A DNA stretch of 64,000 bases, taken from the NCBI GenBank assembly GCA_944990035.1, contig CALYLX010000157.1, positions 62,001 through 126,000 of the forward strand, written 5' to 3'. Position numbers and translations under genes: made by a program. Below, in pieces: positions 23,894 through 35,950 of this stretch. The stretch's first letter is position 1. The number at the start of each line of letters is the position of its first letter. This DNA comes from Clitopilus passeckerianus (lineage: Eukaryota; Basidiomycota; Agaricomycetes; Agaricales; Entolomataceae). The notes beneath the pieces are model-generated. The model saw nothing but the letters and a program-made list of their open reading frames with translations. It ran no database searches and was not told the origin of the DNA.

Positions 23894-25235
23894 ATGGTAA
23901 TCGACGAGTGGATGGGAATGCCGATACTTCACGTGGTTAAGTCTGTCTCCAGTGAGTGTTTCCTGCATTGCTGTAACGCAACGAAGCTTACGTTCTTGTT
24001 CTTGTAGTTGGGGCGGTCTGCTTCCACGGATACGAATGGATTTGCAACCTAGCATTCGAGGCAGAATACATGTGGACGTGAGTTGGGAGCGTTTTTTTTC
24101 CCCCTCCTTCTCAAGTTCTCACCTTTTTATATGCAGCAAACCCGCCAGTTGGATTAAATTTCAGTATCTGTGGTCGCGATATGTGGGCCTTATCGGGCAG
24201 ATGTAAAATTTTCTCCTTCGCTTTATGAAACAGTGGGCGTCTAACTGGACCCACACAGTGTCAATCTAATCCTGTTGGTTCATTTCGAGCAGTCTAGATC
24301 TGTCCCGCAAGAGACTTGCACCGGCTTCTTCAAAGGACAAATCCTCCTTGCTCTCTCCCAGTCGTTGACACTGCAAGTCACAACCGCCTTGCGAGGTATG
24401 GTTCCAGTCGACTTCGGTTTACAACAGTTTGCTGACATTCTCCCCCTTAGTTGCCGCCGTGTACGAGCGCAAGCGGAGCTGCATCATCTTCCTGGCGTTC
24501 CTTGTTACCGCCGATGTGGTAGCTACAGCGGTGTTGGAATTCATTGCCGTCGAGAGGGTCCGCACCAAGGGACCATGCATCATGCTCAACCTCCCCAGTT
24601 TTGCCGCAGCTATTCCGTACGTCCATGGCGTTGTTGACATTGTGAAGTTGTACTAATTCTCCCCGTAGCTGCGTCAATCTCTGCACGCAGCTGATTTTGT
24701 GGTCACTCACGCTTGTTGGGTCCTATCCCAACAAACGTGCACCGCTTGGGACGCTTGTGTTGAGGGATGGAACAAGCATTTTCATTGCTCTTGCTGGTAC
24801 GTTCCTGGCTACCCGTCGTGTGGAAATGCTCATCGATTCTTGTCAGTTCTTTTGGGAGGCATGCTCGCGCAAACCTACCTAACCCCTCGTGGTCGCCATG
24901 ATCTTCCTCCCGAAGCGTGTCAGATCCTCTACCCGTGAGTGTCAAATCACCTTTTCCTCTGCACCCATTCTAATCGAGGCGCCTTCGCATCGCAGGCTTG
25001 TCATACTAGTTACAACTACGGCAGTGAGTACATTTCTCGACGTCCGTAAAGTTTCACGTCTGACGTGGATCTCCAGAATTGTCGACTCATCCGAAATATG
25101 GATGCTTTCTCGAGGAAGGAGAATCAAAGAGAGAATAGGATCGCACCGGAACCACAGGGCTCGGATAGCGTAGTTTTGGATACTATCGTTTCAGACGAAT
25201 CGTCGTATGCCAGTGACGAGAGTGTCCGCTGCTGA
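23894..25235 (+). CDS. DUF6533-like seven-helix membrane protein, copy D
   Basis: Same architecture as the clustered copies, but alone among housekeeping genes. Opens MVIDEWMGMPILHVVKS, then GYEWICNLAFEAEYMWT, WIKFQYLWSRYVGLIGQ, a third-helix exon LLALSQSLTLQVTTALR, VAAVYERKRSCIIFLAFLV, and the segment LGTLVLRDGTSIFIALA. It continues through VLLGGMLAQTYL and LVILVTTTA to CRLIRNMDAFSRK with an acidic Ser-rich tail ending SDESVRC. All eight introns are present with the family phases. The third helix lacks the Glu-x-x-x-Ile-x-Arg pattern of most copies (it reads LQVTTALR), so this is a diverged member. Confidence 0.7.
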
Positions 25236-25758
25236 GCTTTTCGACCTATACCTGTGCGAGTTCTCTTCTTTACTTTTCACTCTCATTAATTCCTTCTATG
25301 GCACACACTCTTTTGTAGCATACGTCCTGGCTGTATCATACCTTCGAACTATGAAATAATACCCCACCTTACATGCTTCAGAACTCTGGAAGCCCTCCAT
25401 GTGTCGTGTGACGCCCTCAAGTGACCCCTGCTCCCCCTTCACTCCATCCCGCGAAGTAGTTCCGGAAAACAATTCAATTCTCGATGATCGTCGTGGAATC
25501 CTCCTACTGAAGTTAGGCCTAAAGGTTATCATCGGCTGACATAACGTAGGTGACATGATGTCATTCACTGGTAAGTCTTCCTCGTACTCTACATTTAAAG
25601 GACGGATTGGCGACTATGGAGAACCACAATACACTTTCTGTTCAATTTCACGAACATGCAAGCAACTGCCAACAAGTTTCAAGAAGTACGTTTCCCCGCC
25701 AGCATTTCTCTGTTACCAGTTCTGATGGTGAGATCCAACTATATAGCGTCTGGGTGAA
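25236..25758. other. Intergenic; short upstream frame before the dehydrogenase
   Basis: A 68-codon frame starting at ATG 25607 overlaps the dehydrogenase start out of frame, so an upstream ORF in the mRNA is possible. Nothing else recognised. Confidence 0.4.
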
Positions 25759-27414
25759 ATGCCCACCGACACAACTCCGCAATACAAACATGATCCTTCT
25801 GGCAAGACGATGAAGGCACTTGCTTGGTTTGGCACCAAAGACGTGCGGATGGTGGACGCACCTATCCCAGACATCACGGAGGATAATGACGTTATCCTCA
25901 AAGTCACCGGCACCACTATCTGTGGCTCGGACCTCCATTTGTGAGTAGTATTCGTCGATTCCACGAAACTTACTCATTGTAGGTCGTTAGATACCATGGC
26001 GAGATTATGACTCTCCAGAAGGGAGACATCCTGGGCCATGAGGTGAGTTGTTGGCCGAGGTTACACGAAACGAACCTTTCTAACCAGCACCTATTATAGT
26101 TCATGGGAACGGTCGAGAAAGTTGGCAAGAATGTGACGAATCTTGAACCGGGCCAGCGCGTCGTAGCGTCTTTCCAGGTCGCCTGTGGTAAATGCGAATA
26201 CTGCCGGAAGAAACTCTCGTCTTTCTGCGATCGCACAAATAACTCTTCGTGGGTCTCCTCCCATCCATTCGTTCGTAATTTCTGGTGCTAAGCCTTGCAT
26301 TATAGGCTCCAAAACTATATGTATGGCCAGCGTGATGCGGGATTCTTTGGCTACTCTCATTTCACTGGCGGCTTCCCCGGTGGCCAGGCAGAATACGTCC
26401 GAGTTCCATTCGGCAACGTCAATCTCCTGCCAATCCCAGATGATGTCACCGATGAGGAAGCACTCTACCTCTCGGATATCTTACCAACGAGCTATCATAA
26501 CGTCGTGGACACGGGCGTGAAGGAGGGTGATACTGTCGGTATTTGGGTGCGTTACGTGCTATTCGGCTTGCGAAGGGGAACTCAAACGGGTGTTTACAGG
26601 GCTTAGGTCCAATTGGTATGTGCGCAGCGAAATGGGCCAAGCTGAAGGGTGCCTCTCGTATCATTGGCATCGACCGAGTTCCCGAAAGGATCGCCTTCGC
26701 TGAGAAGCAAGGTGTGGAGACTATTAATTTCGACCAGCATCCTGACGTGGTCAAGAGGGTCTATGAACTCGTACCTCGTGGACTGGATGTGGCATTGGAC
26801 TGCGGCATGTTTTCTTCCAGAAAGATTGATTCGGGCAACTGTTCTAACTGCCAACTATAGGCACTTTCCATGAACCGAAGTCCATAATGCACAAAGTTCA
26901 GAAGACTCTCATGCTCGAAACGGATGTTCCCGAGACTATCAATGAGATGATCATGTCCGTCCGCAAGATGGGACGCTGTGGTATTATCGCCGCCTATGCT
27001 GGCCTTGCAAACGGCGTCAACGTCGGGGCTCTCATGGAGAAGGGTGTCCGGTATGCTCCCTCCGCGTTCACCTTCTAGTCGGTATCTCACCGTTTCCGTT
27101 TTCAGCCTCATCGGAAACGGACAAGCACCTGTTCACCTGTACTGGGAGGAAATCTTGAACGATTACATCAAGACGAAGAAGTTTGACCCCACATTGTGAG
27201 CTCCGTCGTACCTGAAATTGGGCAATGAAATGCTGACAGAGTCTCTTCTAGCATTATCACCCATCGCGTCAGATTGGAGGAGATGCCTCGGCTCTATCAA
27301 GCATTTGATCAGCGCAAAGGAGGTGTTGAAAAGGTGTTTGTTGAGACGCAATTCTCCTCCCCACCTAGTGCAAATTGCCCTTCAGTTACTCGGGTAGCGG
27401 ACTGGGCTAAGTAA
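25759..27414 (+). CDS. Zinc-dependent alcohol/formaldehyde dehydrogenase (MDR family)
   Basis: The medium-chain dehydrogenase pattern is complete. Catalytic zinc site TICGSDLHLYHG and GDILGHEFMG; structural zinc cysteines in CGKCEYCRKKLSSFC; a nucleotide-binding GLGPIGMCAAKWAKLKGA and, after the second strand, IGIDRVPERIAFAEK. The LALDCGTFH-type and GGFPGGQAEYVRVP segments match the glutathione-independent formaldehyde dehydrogenase-like subgroup. About 400 residues and at least six short introns. It probably oxidises a small alcohol or aldehyde adduct with NAD(P); the substrate is not readable. No signal peptide. Ends TAA at 27412. Confidence 0.9.
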
Positions 27415-27732
27415 TCTTGTATAAATTTCAGGGGTGCAACTTGTACGATAAGAACGAAAAGTTTGTAACATAGTTGTATGGAAACGGATTTTTGGGTGCC
27501 GCATTGTTCAGAAAATTCTTCGCAATCCCCTTGAATGGTCGTAGTAGGAGGTAAAGTAGTGCAGAAAGATCGGTCTAGGAAGGCAGAATGTTGATATCAA
27601 TTGACGGGTAACCACAGTACATATGTATAATCCAACAGGTATCCAAAATAATACAACAAAACTTGGATGAACGTCCGAATAGGTATTACAGGGCAATAAC
27701 AGGGCACATAACCAAGCAAGCCGGAGCCAGCT
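27415..27732. other. Convergent 3' region
   Basis: Lies between the stop codons of the dehydrogenase (+) and the DENN-type gene (-). No features seen. Confidence 0.45.
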
Positions 27733-29986
27733 TCATGCGTACCCGAATATAACGCCAAATAAATCCTTCCAACCCTTCTTCACGACCACTTGCCATCCGC
27801 CCCCATACTCCTGGGACAACCACTCCAGATACCGTGCATCCACGCTGCTCAGCGGGCCGAGCTCAAATGCCATGATATCCTTCGGGGTCAGAACCACTGT
27901 CGAATCAGGTCCTGGGGGCGGTTGGGGGCTACAAGGAATGAAGGACTCCAGCACCGAAAGCTGGAAGCACGCATGCGCATGGAAGGTCTGCAAGAGGGCA
28001 AGTGCAGTCGACGGACGTAACTCATTCCTCTCCTGTGTATCCTCTTCGTACCCCTCCGAGTCGTTTGAACCGTTCTCCTCGATTTGAGAAGAGGCTGAGG
28101 ACGCCTGCCTGGATTTGCCCAACCCGAGCGTCCCCACTACGGCAGCTTTACTGCTGGACCAAGACATCCCGCTGCTCCTCTTCATCGGCTTATCCCTCGT
28201 AGGACTTGCGGGCGGCTGCAGTTCGGAGTTGCTAGTACCTCCCGCTCCACTACCACTCGCAACAGGTGTTGATGCAGGCGTCGGTCGTCCCTCAATCCCC
28301 ATCCCCAAATTCCTCATAGACAAGCTCCCCGTCAAGCTGAGATCATCGTCTCCTTCCAGCTTGATTTTGCCCCAATTCTCAGCCCCGTCTGCAGTGGAGT
28401 AAGACGCTGTTGAATTGCCTCGCCAAGAGCCCATCCACAGGCCAGCACAAATGATGCAAACGTCTTCGTAGATTCTCCACGCGTCCGTCCAGGGAGATGC
28501 TAGTTTGGATTTGAGACCACTGTCGCCGGTACCTGAAGGTCCACAGCACCCGTGGTGGGTATGGGCATCCGCATCTAGTTGGAGGATGCGGTCTAGTTCA
28601 TTCCACTGCAAGAGATGCGGATCAACATTTGCGTTGCAAATCCGCAGAGTAACGGAGCACCTACCAGTCGGATATCGCTCCACGCAAATCTAATGGTAGA
28701 GAGACGATGAACAGGTCTACTGCTTGTTCCAGGTTCAACTGTCGGAGGTACAGGCTTTGATGCGTAAAAGGTGGGTCGTGTTGCTTTGTTGGGCGTTGAT
28801 GTCGTAAGGTCAATAAGAAGGTCGTAACAATGTGGTTTCTCCAAGAATATGGCATCAGTAGTACCTAAGCCAAGATGAACATCCAACTTTCAAGGAAGCG
28901 GAGCTGATGATACTCACAAGCTATCCAGCCCCGGCCAGAAGCGTTTTCCGTTTGGAGACGGTCCATGTCCGTTAGGGTCACCATCCCTAGAACATTGATA
29001 GGACTGGCGTGTTTCCCTTTCAGGCGACCTGGTGGTGGCGTAGTGCTGCCCGCAGTAGAAGTTTGCTGGATTTCATAGCATATGTCCGCAGCGACCTGAC
29101 AGAGGATACACGCCGCTTCTACCGGAGGCAATGTGTAGATGAGTATCCGCCGTCGTGTTAACACGTATTTGTATAGCGTAAGACAGGAGGGACCTAGAAT
29201 GCGTAAAAGATGTGGAAGGTGGTGTGTCGGGTTTGTTTGTGGAACATCGGGGTTGGACTAGATATTCATAGATGTGTTGTCAGGAGTGGAAGAATAGACA
29301 GGGACAATAACGGTACTGTACCTGTATGGTGAGCTCATCAATCCATCCACCCCAGTCGCCGGTCCTATTGTCTGGACTCCTAGCTTTCCGCTCCTCGAAG
29401 AAAGTTCGGGCAGAGTCCCAGTGGCTCTCCGTTGGCTGAAGGAGACCGGATGATTCACATTGGGCATAAATTAGGTCAATGAGTTCTTTGAGATGGGGAA
29501 CATGCCTCCATGGCCGAGGTCGGTCTGATCTGGCTAGGAGGATGCCCAGGGATGAGAGACGGAAGCCGCGATGGCCCTGTTCTACGGTTTTTCTTCGCCG
29601 GAAAATGCAGACGCCATGCTGGTCATCCTTCGTAAAGTATCTGAGGAGGCAAGTTGGTGAGCTATACTGCGGGGCAGCCCAGGGACATACACGACATCTT
29701 GTTCTACGAGATGCAATCCGCTCGGCAAGGCACTGAACTCCAAATTATCGAGGTTTAGGTCTTGAAACCACCTTCAGTCATGTATACGCATATAGAGAGC
29801 AGTTGCGCACCTTCGCTGGCTTTTAGCGACCAGTCAATCGTGTTGCCTTGCGTTGGATGAAATGAGGCATGGAATATGGCAACTACTCCGAACCTCGTGG
29901 TCAGTGACGGCTCAGAGTAATGTGAAGTCGGTCTGGGGCGACATACCTAGGTCTTGCGGCAGCTTCCCTTTGGAATCCGCAGTCAT
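27733..29986 (-). CDS. DENND11/LCHN-type DENN-domain protein
   Basis: Eight or so exons give about 600 residues. Starting from MTADSKGKLPQDL, the order is VAIFHASFHPTQGNTIDWS, LEFSALPSGLHLVEQDVV, FTKDDQHGVCIFRR, RGFRLSSLGILLARSD, WRHVPHLKELIDLIY, then LGPSCLTLYKYVLTRRRILIY with TLPPVEAAC. This matches the DENN-like LCHN/Anr2 family, thought to act in Rab regulation and membrane traffic. A Ser-rich insert (about residues 400-520) precedes the conserved C-terminus, ARYLEWLSQEYGGGWQVVV and WKDLFGVIFG. Every intron checked is GT..AG with continuous phase. It is divergent from the prefoldin gene with 135 bases between start codons, so the two may share a promoter. Confidence 0.82.
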
Positions 29987-30121
29987 TTGGACCAAGGGGG
30001 TCCGTTCGTTATGGTCGTCAGTGAGCAAGGGCTTTTAGAGGATGTTGGCAAAGCTGGCACGAGTCACGCTCTGTTTGTACGTCACACCGTGACACAATAA
30101 CTTTGCACTTTCGACACGATC

Positions 30122-30729
30122 ATGGCGGCGCAAGGTCAAACTATCAATGTCAATGATCTCGACGTTCCACAGCTCGTCGATATCCGCAAGCAGCTTGAAG
30201 AAGTAAGCAGAAAGTGCTAGAAGAAATGGATCTTTGACCGACATTATCGAAGGAATTGAATCATCTCACAAATTCTTTCGCTCAACTCAAGCAAGCACAA
30301 GCCAAGTTCAAATCTTGCATAGATAATGTCGCAGAAGTGAAGCCAGGGAACGCAGGTACTATGCAACGCAATAGCTTTATTAACGTAGTACTGAACCTCT
30401 ACCGTCCTAGATAAAACCATCCTTGTTCCTCTCACGAACTCATTGTACATTCCCGGCAAGCTCTCAGATCCAGAACATGTCGTCGTAGACATCGGGACAG
30501 GTTATTACGTCAAAAAGGTCATTTCATCCAACTTGATATCCTGATAATCATTTTTCATTCATCTTAGACACGACCTCAAGCCACAAAATACTACGCCGAC
30601 AAGGTAGACTTCATTCGTACCAATCTGGAAAGCCTAGAGGAGACGATACAGAAAAAGAGAGATAACATGAACTATCTTACCAGTATACTACAGTCAAAAA
30701 TCTCAGCCCAGACGCAAACGAAGACTTAG
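30122..30729 (+). CDS. GIM5: Prefoldin subunit 5 (GIM5)
   Basis: Four exons encode about 150 residues, the usual length for a prefoldin alpha subunit. The first exon [20 protein letters not shown] and the next [18 protein letters not shown] form the first coiled-coil arm. The central hairpin [16 protein letters not shown] is the family hallmark, followed by [10 protein letters not shown] and the second arm [14 protein letters not shown]. Prefoldin captures nascent actin and tubulin and hands them to the CCT chaperonin in the cytosol. The start codon is 135 bases from the divergent DENN-type gene. Confidence 0.94.
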
Positions 30730-32112
30730 TGTCGCTGATAACCCGCCAGTTCTTGATCATCCTACGCGTGACCTTGCCCATGAGTACCGAGAGATATTGC
30801 CCTGGCGACAGAAGTTATGACCGCATTATGGTGCGTACGAACATCGGACCCAAGGCACGATTCAGACAATCAATTCAATGATAGTGCGGAACTGCCTGTG
30901 AACCGCCTACCCAATTTATTCGCAATGTGCCTTGCCCAGACGCCGACGCCATTCCCGCCACTTCGCGTGGCTCAGCAGGAGTATCATCGACGAGATGGGG
31001 TGTGAAAATATCGCGGAATGAACTCCAAACTTGCATCTCCATGCTTGTGCGTATTTGAGCCGTTGGCAGAGCAGCTGTTGGCTTGCGCAAGTCTTGGCGG
31101 AAGCTATTATATGGCCGACGAGGCCCGTATGCTTCCGCAGATACTCGCTCGTGAGTTCAGCTTCATTTCAAGTAACTCTGGTCTCGAGGGGGCTGTCGTC
31201 AGGGTGAACAACCTTCGTGGCCCAAGTTCAAGAGGAGGCGTCAATTCATTTCTGACTCTGCTCGTGCCTTCGCTGTGGCAGCCGAGATGCCGGCGACAGC
31301 TCTGGAATGCGTTTACCACAGCGCAGGAGATAGTATTTCAGAATTGTCCCTATGTTGAGAACTTGGACGCCAGAGAAGCCTAAAAGAATCACGGAAAGAT
31401 AGAGGACAATTCCGGGAGCAACTGCAAAGAGGTTTCCCGGGAACTTCCTCCCAGTTATCTTTATCTGCGGAAGCAGTTGGCCGTCAGTCACAAAGTCGAT
31501 GACTCGATGGCAGGACCTGGATCGACAACGTCCTCGCCACAGAGTGCAGGAGAGTGCAGGGGAGCAAGGCATACACCAATGTGCCGGCGGCAGATCCCGT
31601 TAAGCGACGGATGGGCCTTCGTGATCTTTTCTCACACACCTCGGGTCATGCTGCACCAGAAACCTCCAGAGTTTTGCCAAAAGTCCAAGTTCGAATCAGA
31701 AGCTTCCTAGGGTATTTGTTGGGTCATCATGGTGCAGAACCTATTTCATGGGAGCTCTTGAGCCAGCTGTTGCGCAACCTATGGAACTATCTCGGAGCCC
31801 TTACGACTTCTACTGAGCTCCGTGGTGTGCCACAATATCCTCGGAAAGATCACCTGCAGGTTCCTTGGCGGGGATCCTCGGCAAGGGCTATCCGATTTTC
31901 AGTTCTTATGTTTACCTGGGCCTGCGTTTCGACCTCCAATTTGAAGCGACGTCTTCGGCCTCATTCTGTCAAGGAATTAATAAATGTCAATGACTAACCC
32001 ACGAGGTCATTGCAGCCTCTCTTCCTCTTCTATCACGGTGTAGTTGACTGCCAAATCGACGCTACGGGGCCGTTGGATCAGCTAGTCCACAGGAGGCCCC
32101 TCTTCTTCAGCT
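30730..32112. other. Long upstream region of seven-helix copy E
   Basis: About 1.4 kb without a supported gene. The right half (from about 31560) resembles the region in front of copy F, for example the block ending CTCGGAGCCC at 31791-31800. The left half holds a minus-strand frame with hydrophobic stretches (31246-31572) that may be a decayed gene, but I cannot name it. Confidence 0.4.
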
Positions 32113-33420
32113 ATGGAAGGCTTTGGTCCATCCCTGCCTACGGTGTTGACCTCCGTATCATGTGTGTTACGCCTACTTTTTGTCTCGTGCCAATGGTCCT
32201 GACCGTTCGTAGATGCAATGCTCGCTCTTCAGATTTGTGATTGGTTCAACGGTCTGCCATTTGAGATCGGGTTCGTCTGGAGGTGAGCCCTATTTCTCGA
32301 GCTCTTGTAACGACTGTCCTGAATCACACCAACAGGAAAGGATGCTCGCTTCCCAAAGGCCTGTACTTCTTCTCTCAATATGTTTCACTTGCAGCGCAGA
32401 TGTGAGCATCCCAGCCCTATTGACGTTTTCAGAACTCTAAGCCTATTCCATAGTATGAACATACTCGCAATGAGAGAACTCTTCAAAAGTGACGAAACAA
32501 TATTACCAAGGCTGAGCTGTCAATCCTGGTACATGTTCGTGGTCGTTGTCGCCGAACTCCTCCTGGTTTCGCTCGAGATTGCTGTCATCCATCGAGGTAA
32601 GCTACGGCGTTACATTCCGTTCACGACACACTTTAACCACGCTTTCCTCGCACTAGTTTACGCCATGTTCGACAAAAGCAAAAGTCTTCTAACTCTCCTG
32701 CTATTGTTGGTGATAGGCGAGTTGACAGTGGTCATCACCCTACCCCTCAAGTATCTGCTGCGAGACGAAGTTGTTGGGAAGGCTTGTGAAGTAAGCAATC
32801 ATATGCCTCTGATCGTCCTTGTCATACCGTGAGCATCTTCAACACCTTTGACATATCATAAATTGAAAAGGCGCAGCATGTTCCAGGTAGCGAACCAGTG
32901 CCTGTTGTTCTTCCTCCAACTCTCCAAAGTCGGGATTAAAGGGGTACCTATCCTGTCACTTATGATCAAGGACGGGGCCCTGCTTTTTATGTCGTGTTTC
33001 GGTACGTTCATTTAATGCCTTACGAAGTCGGGCTGAACTAACTCTCCCGTAGTTCTCATGGGCGCAGTAAGCGTCCAAATTACGCTGTCTAGCCTGAACT
33101 TCGTCTCACCGCATGCGTACCATGGATTGTTTCCGGTCTATGTCGGGATAATATCTATTCTTGTGAGTCCCTGCTGGTAGACTCTGGTTGACCAAACTTG
33201 ACAAGGTCATAGACGTGCCACTTGATTCGACATATGGAAGAAGCATCGCGGACGCAATCCTCTGCGGCTACTGATGCAGCCTCTTTCCTACTCACCTCGA
33301 TTGCCGCCACTTCCGTCACTGAGTCCATCTCCACTGCCGAATCACATACTCCGTCCGATGCCTCAGCCTCAGCATGTACCTCAGACAACCCCGTACACCC
33401 TCAGTACACTATCCCATAGC
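31560..33420 (+). repeat. Tandem duplication unit 1 (upstream sequence plus copy E)
   Basis: Shares scattered near-identical blocks with 34130-35950 at an offset of about 2.53 kb. These include the AAGTCCAAGTT block near 31681, GCCAGCTGTT at 31762 and CTATCTCGGAGCCC at 31787-31800. The whole coding part follows at the same offset. The spacing between the shared blocks and the start codon is nearly equal in both units, which supports a direct segmental duplication. Confidence 0.6.
32113..33419 (+). CDS. DUF6533-like seven-helix membrane protein, copy E
   Basis: About 310 residues. Opens MEGFGPSLPTVLTSVS, then AMLALQICDWFNGLPFE, the LPKGLYFFSQYVSLAAQ segment, a third helix VVVVAELLLVSLEIAVIHR, VYAMFDKSKSLLTLLLLL, KVGIKGVPILSLMIKDG, VLMGAVSVQITLSS, VYVGIISIL and TCHLIRHMEEASRTQ with a Ser/Thr/Ala tail of about 60 residues. 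The intron that other copies have after the LFP motif is missing, so LFPVYVG is read through; copy F shows the same loss. Everything else follows the family phases. It is probably an intact membrane protein of the plasma membrane or endomembranes; function unknown. Confidence 0.72.
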
Positions 33421-34637
33421 GACACCCTCAACTGAGTTAGCAATTTCCCCAGGAGTTGCCAGGAAAATTACCTCAAATTTCGAGGCTTAGTGGCTTTCAT
33501 CGACAGCTTTGTTGGCATGGGCCCTGGAACAATGTAGTCAGCATGGACAAGGTCTCCTATGGTGTATTCCGGGGGATCAGTACGCTGATTTGGTGGCATA
33601 AGCCTGGCTTCTCCCAACCGATGCCCGGAGATTAAACACGTCCTTCCGGTGGTTGGTGAACTTAACGGTACCAGTAGGACCTCAGCCCTTCGACGCGCAA
33701 TCCTTAGTACACATGTATTATATGTTACCCAATCCGTTCTCTGAATACAGAGAATCCTGGATGCGTTCCTCAAGAAATTGGAAACCCAACCTGGTTCCGA
33801 ATGCCTAGATGTCAGCTGGCCGAATTTATCTCAGATTGATTAGCCCATACGAGATATTACTTCTAGATGTTAGGTTGAATATCTTGCTTGGCTCATTCAA
33901 CGTTTTCTCTCCGACACCAGGATAATCGACAAGGAGATAGCGCCAAATACCGATTTACAGAGAAACAGCAACTCATTCATAGGCTTGGTCGCTCGTTCAT
34001 GACTGCATCCGAGTTCGAGGGCATCCATTTATTTCTACAGCCGAGATGCCGTAGGCGGGCGTGGGTGAGCTTGTTGCTCTCAGCGCTGCCCCACTGCCAT
34101 AGATTCAGTTGATAACATGTAGTAGAAAGGATGCATCAATCGCCACAAACGGCGGATCCCGGCGTAACTTCATATTTCTCACCAACCGACTCAAGTGGGA
34201 CCAAACCGTCCTTTTCACTTGCCAAAGTCCAAGTTCTTTTTCGAGCTTCGAGAGTTGGTGGATGCAAAATTGACGAGTACAGTACTGTACCGACTTTGGC
34301 TCATGAGCCAGCTGTTATGCCTCCCACGGAGCTATCTCGGAGCCCCTCTTTTGCCACTAGGTTTGCATGCTAGTGTAGTGCACATCCCTAGGACGAGCCT
34401 TGACGGGGAATCGGGGATCGCCAGGTGTCATCCGAGTCCTTGTGCCTACCCGGCCCTGCCAGTGTGTTTTATCTTCCGTTTGAAGCAGTAGCTTCAGACC
34501 CGTCCTGGGGATGAATTAAACGGCCAACCGCTGGGGCTTGTCCTAGGCTTCTTCTTTTCTATCCCCTAGTCACCTCCCGGTTCAAGGCTACGAGGACATC
34601 AAATTCGCCCTTTCACTGGGGCCTCACCTCTTCAGCC
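33420..34637. other. Spacer between copies E and F
   Basis: About 1.2 kb. The part from about 34130 is the duplicated upstream segment. A minus-strand frame at 33468-33773 has no recognisable content. Confidence 0.4.
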
Positions 34638-35950
34638 ATGGAAGCGCTTGGTCCATCCCTCTCCACTGTGTTGACCACTGTCTCATGTACGTTATGCCTC
34701 CATTCGGGCTCGCGCTGGCTAACCTTCGTAGATGCGATGCTTGCTGCCCAGATTTGCGACTGGTTCAAAGCTTTGCCATTCGAGATCCAGTTTGTCTGGA
34801 GGTAGGTTTGACATCTGAAACTCTTGTAATGCTTGCCATTCATCAGCCCGACAGAGGAGGATGCTCGCTCCCCAAAGGCCTATACTTCTTTTCGCAATAT
34901 ACTGCCCTTGCCGCGCAGATGTGAGCATCCATCGACAGCATGCCAATTTTCCAGAAGTTGAAATTCCATATTCCACAGCGCGAACATATTTGCGATGAGG
35001 AAGCTCTTTAAATCTGGCGTGCCCATAATACCAATGCGGAACTGTCAAGTTTGGTATATGTTTGTAATCGTTGTCTCCCAACTACTCCTTCTATCGCTCG
35101 AGATTGCTCTTATCCATCGAGGTGAGTCTCAGCGCTACTTCACATGTAGGACATTGCCTAACTACCTCCCCCACACTAGTTTATGCGATGTTTGGTCAAA
35201 GCAAGAGCCTTCTGAGCCTCCTGTTACTTTTGGTCCTGAGCGAGTTGGCCGTGGTGATCTCCCTTCCCCTAAAATATCTACTTCGAGGCGAAGTGGTTGG
35301 GAGCGCTTGCGAATTGAGCAACCACATGCCTCTAATCGTTCTTGCCATACCGTGAGCGACTCCGCTATCGTTGGTGAAGCTGCAAACTGAGAATGATATA
35401 GCGCCCTCCAGGTGGCGAACCAGTGCATCCTGTTCTTCCTCCAACTGTCCAAAGTTGGCATCAAAGGTGTACCCATTTTGTCGCTCATGATCAAGGATGG
35501 AGCCCTACTTTTTGTATCATGTTTCGGTGTGTACAATCAAAGGGCCATGGGATAACGCTGAACTTAATCCGCTTTAGTTCTCATGGGCGCAGTGAGTGTG
35601 CAAATAGTACTGTCTAGCCTGCAACACATTTCACGACTTGCGTATCATGTACTGTTTCCGATCTATGTCGGGATAATATCTGTTCTTGTAAGGTTTTCGC
35701 CAATAACACGTTACTTGGTGAAGACTGACACAGTTATAGACGTGTCATTTGATACGACACATGGAGGAACTATCGCGAACTCAAACCTCTGAAACTAGCG
35801 AACCCGCCTCTGCCATACTCACCTCGATTCCCCCCACTTCCGTCCCTGAGTCTATCTTCACTGCCGACTCACATGCACCGTCCAACCCATCATTGCGTAC
35901 ATCATCCGACCTCTCTGCACATACACAACTTCATGTCCCGCAGTGACGCT
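34130..35950 (+). repeat. Tandem duplication unit 2 (upstream sequence plus copy F)
   Basis: Counterpart of 31560-33420. The block GCCAGCTGTT...CTATCTCGGAGCCC lies at 34307-34345 and AAGTCCAAGTT at 34225-34235. The start codon of copy F lies 2525 bases after that of copy E. Confidence 0.6.
34638..35946 (+). CDS. DUF6533-like seven-helix membrane protein, copy F
   Basis: Nearest relative of copy E in the window: MEALGPSLSTVLTTVS, LAAQICDWFKALPFEIQ, LPKGLYFFSQYTALAAQ-type second helix, IVVSQLLLLSLEIALIHR, VYAMFGQSKSLLSLLLLLV, KVGIKGVPILSLMIKDG, VLMGAVSVQIVLSSL, IYVGIISVL and TCHLIRHMEELSRTQ. Like E it lacks the intron after the LFP motif. The tails of E and F keep the same pattern (Thr/Ser/Pro-rich) but differ at many positions. 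Ends TGA at 35944. No break seen. Confidence 0.72.

Noticed and set aside
31246..31572. Minus-strand frame with hydrophobic stretches, considered as a tenth family copy or a P450 N-terminus
   Set aside because: It resembles one helix exon loosely but no further exon or conserved motif could be matched on either side.
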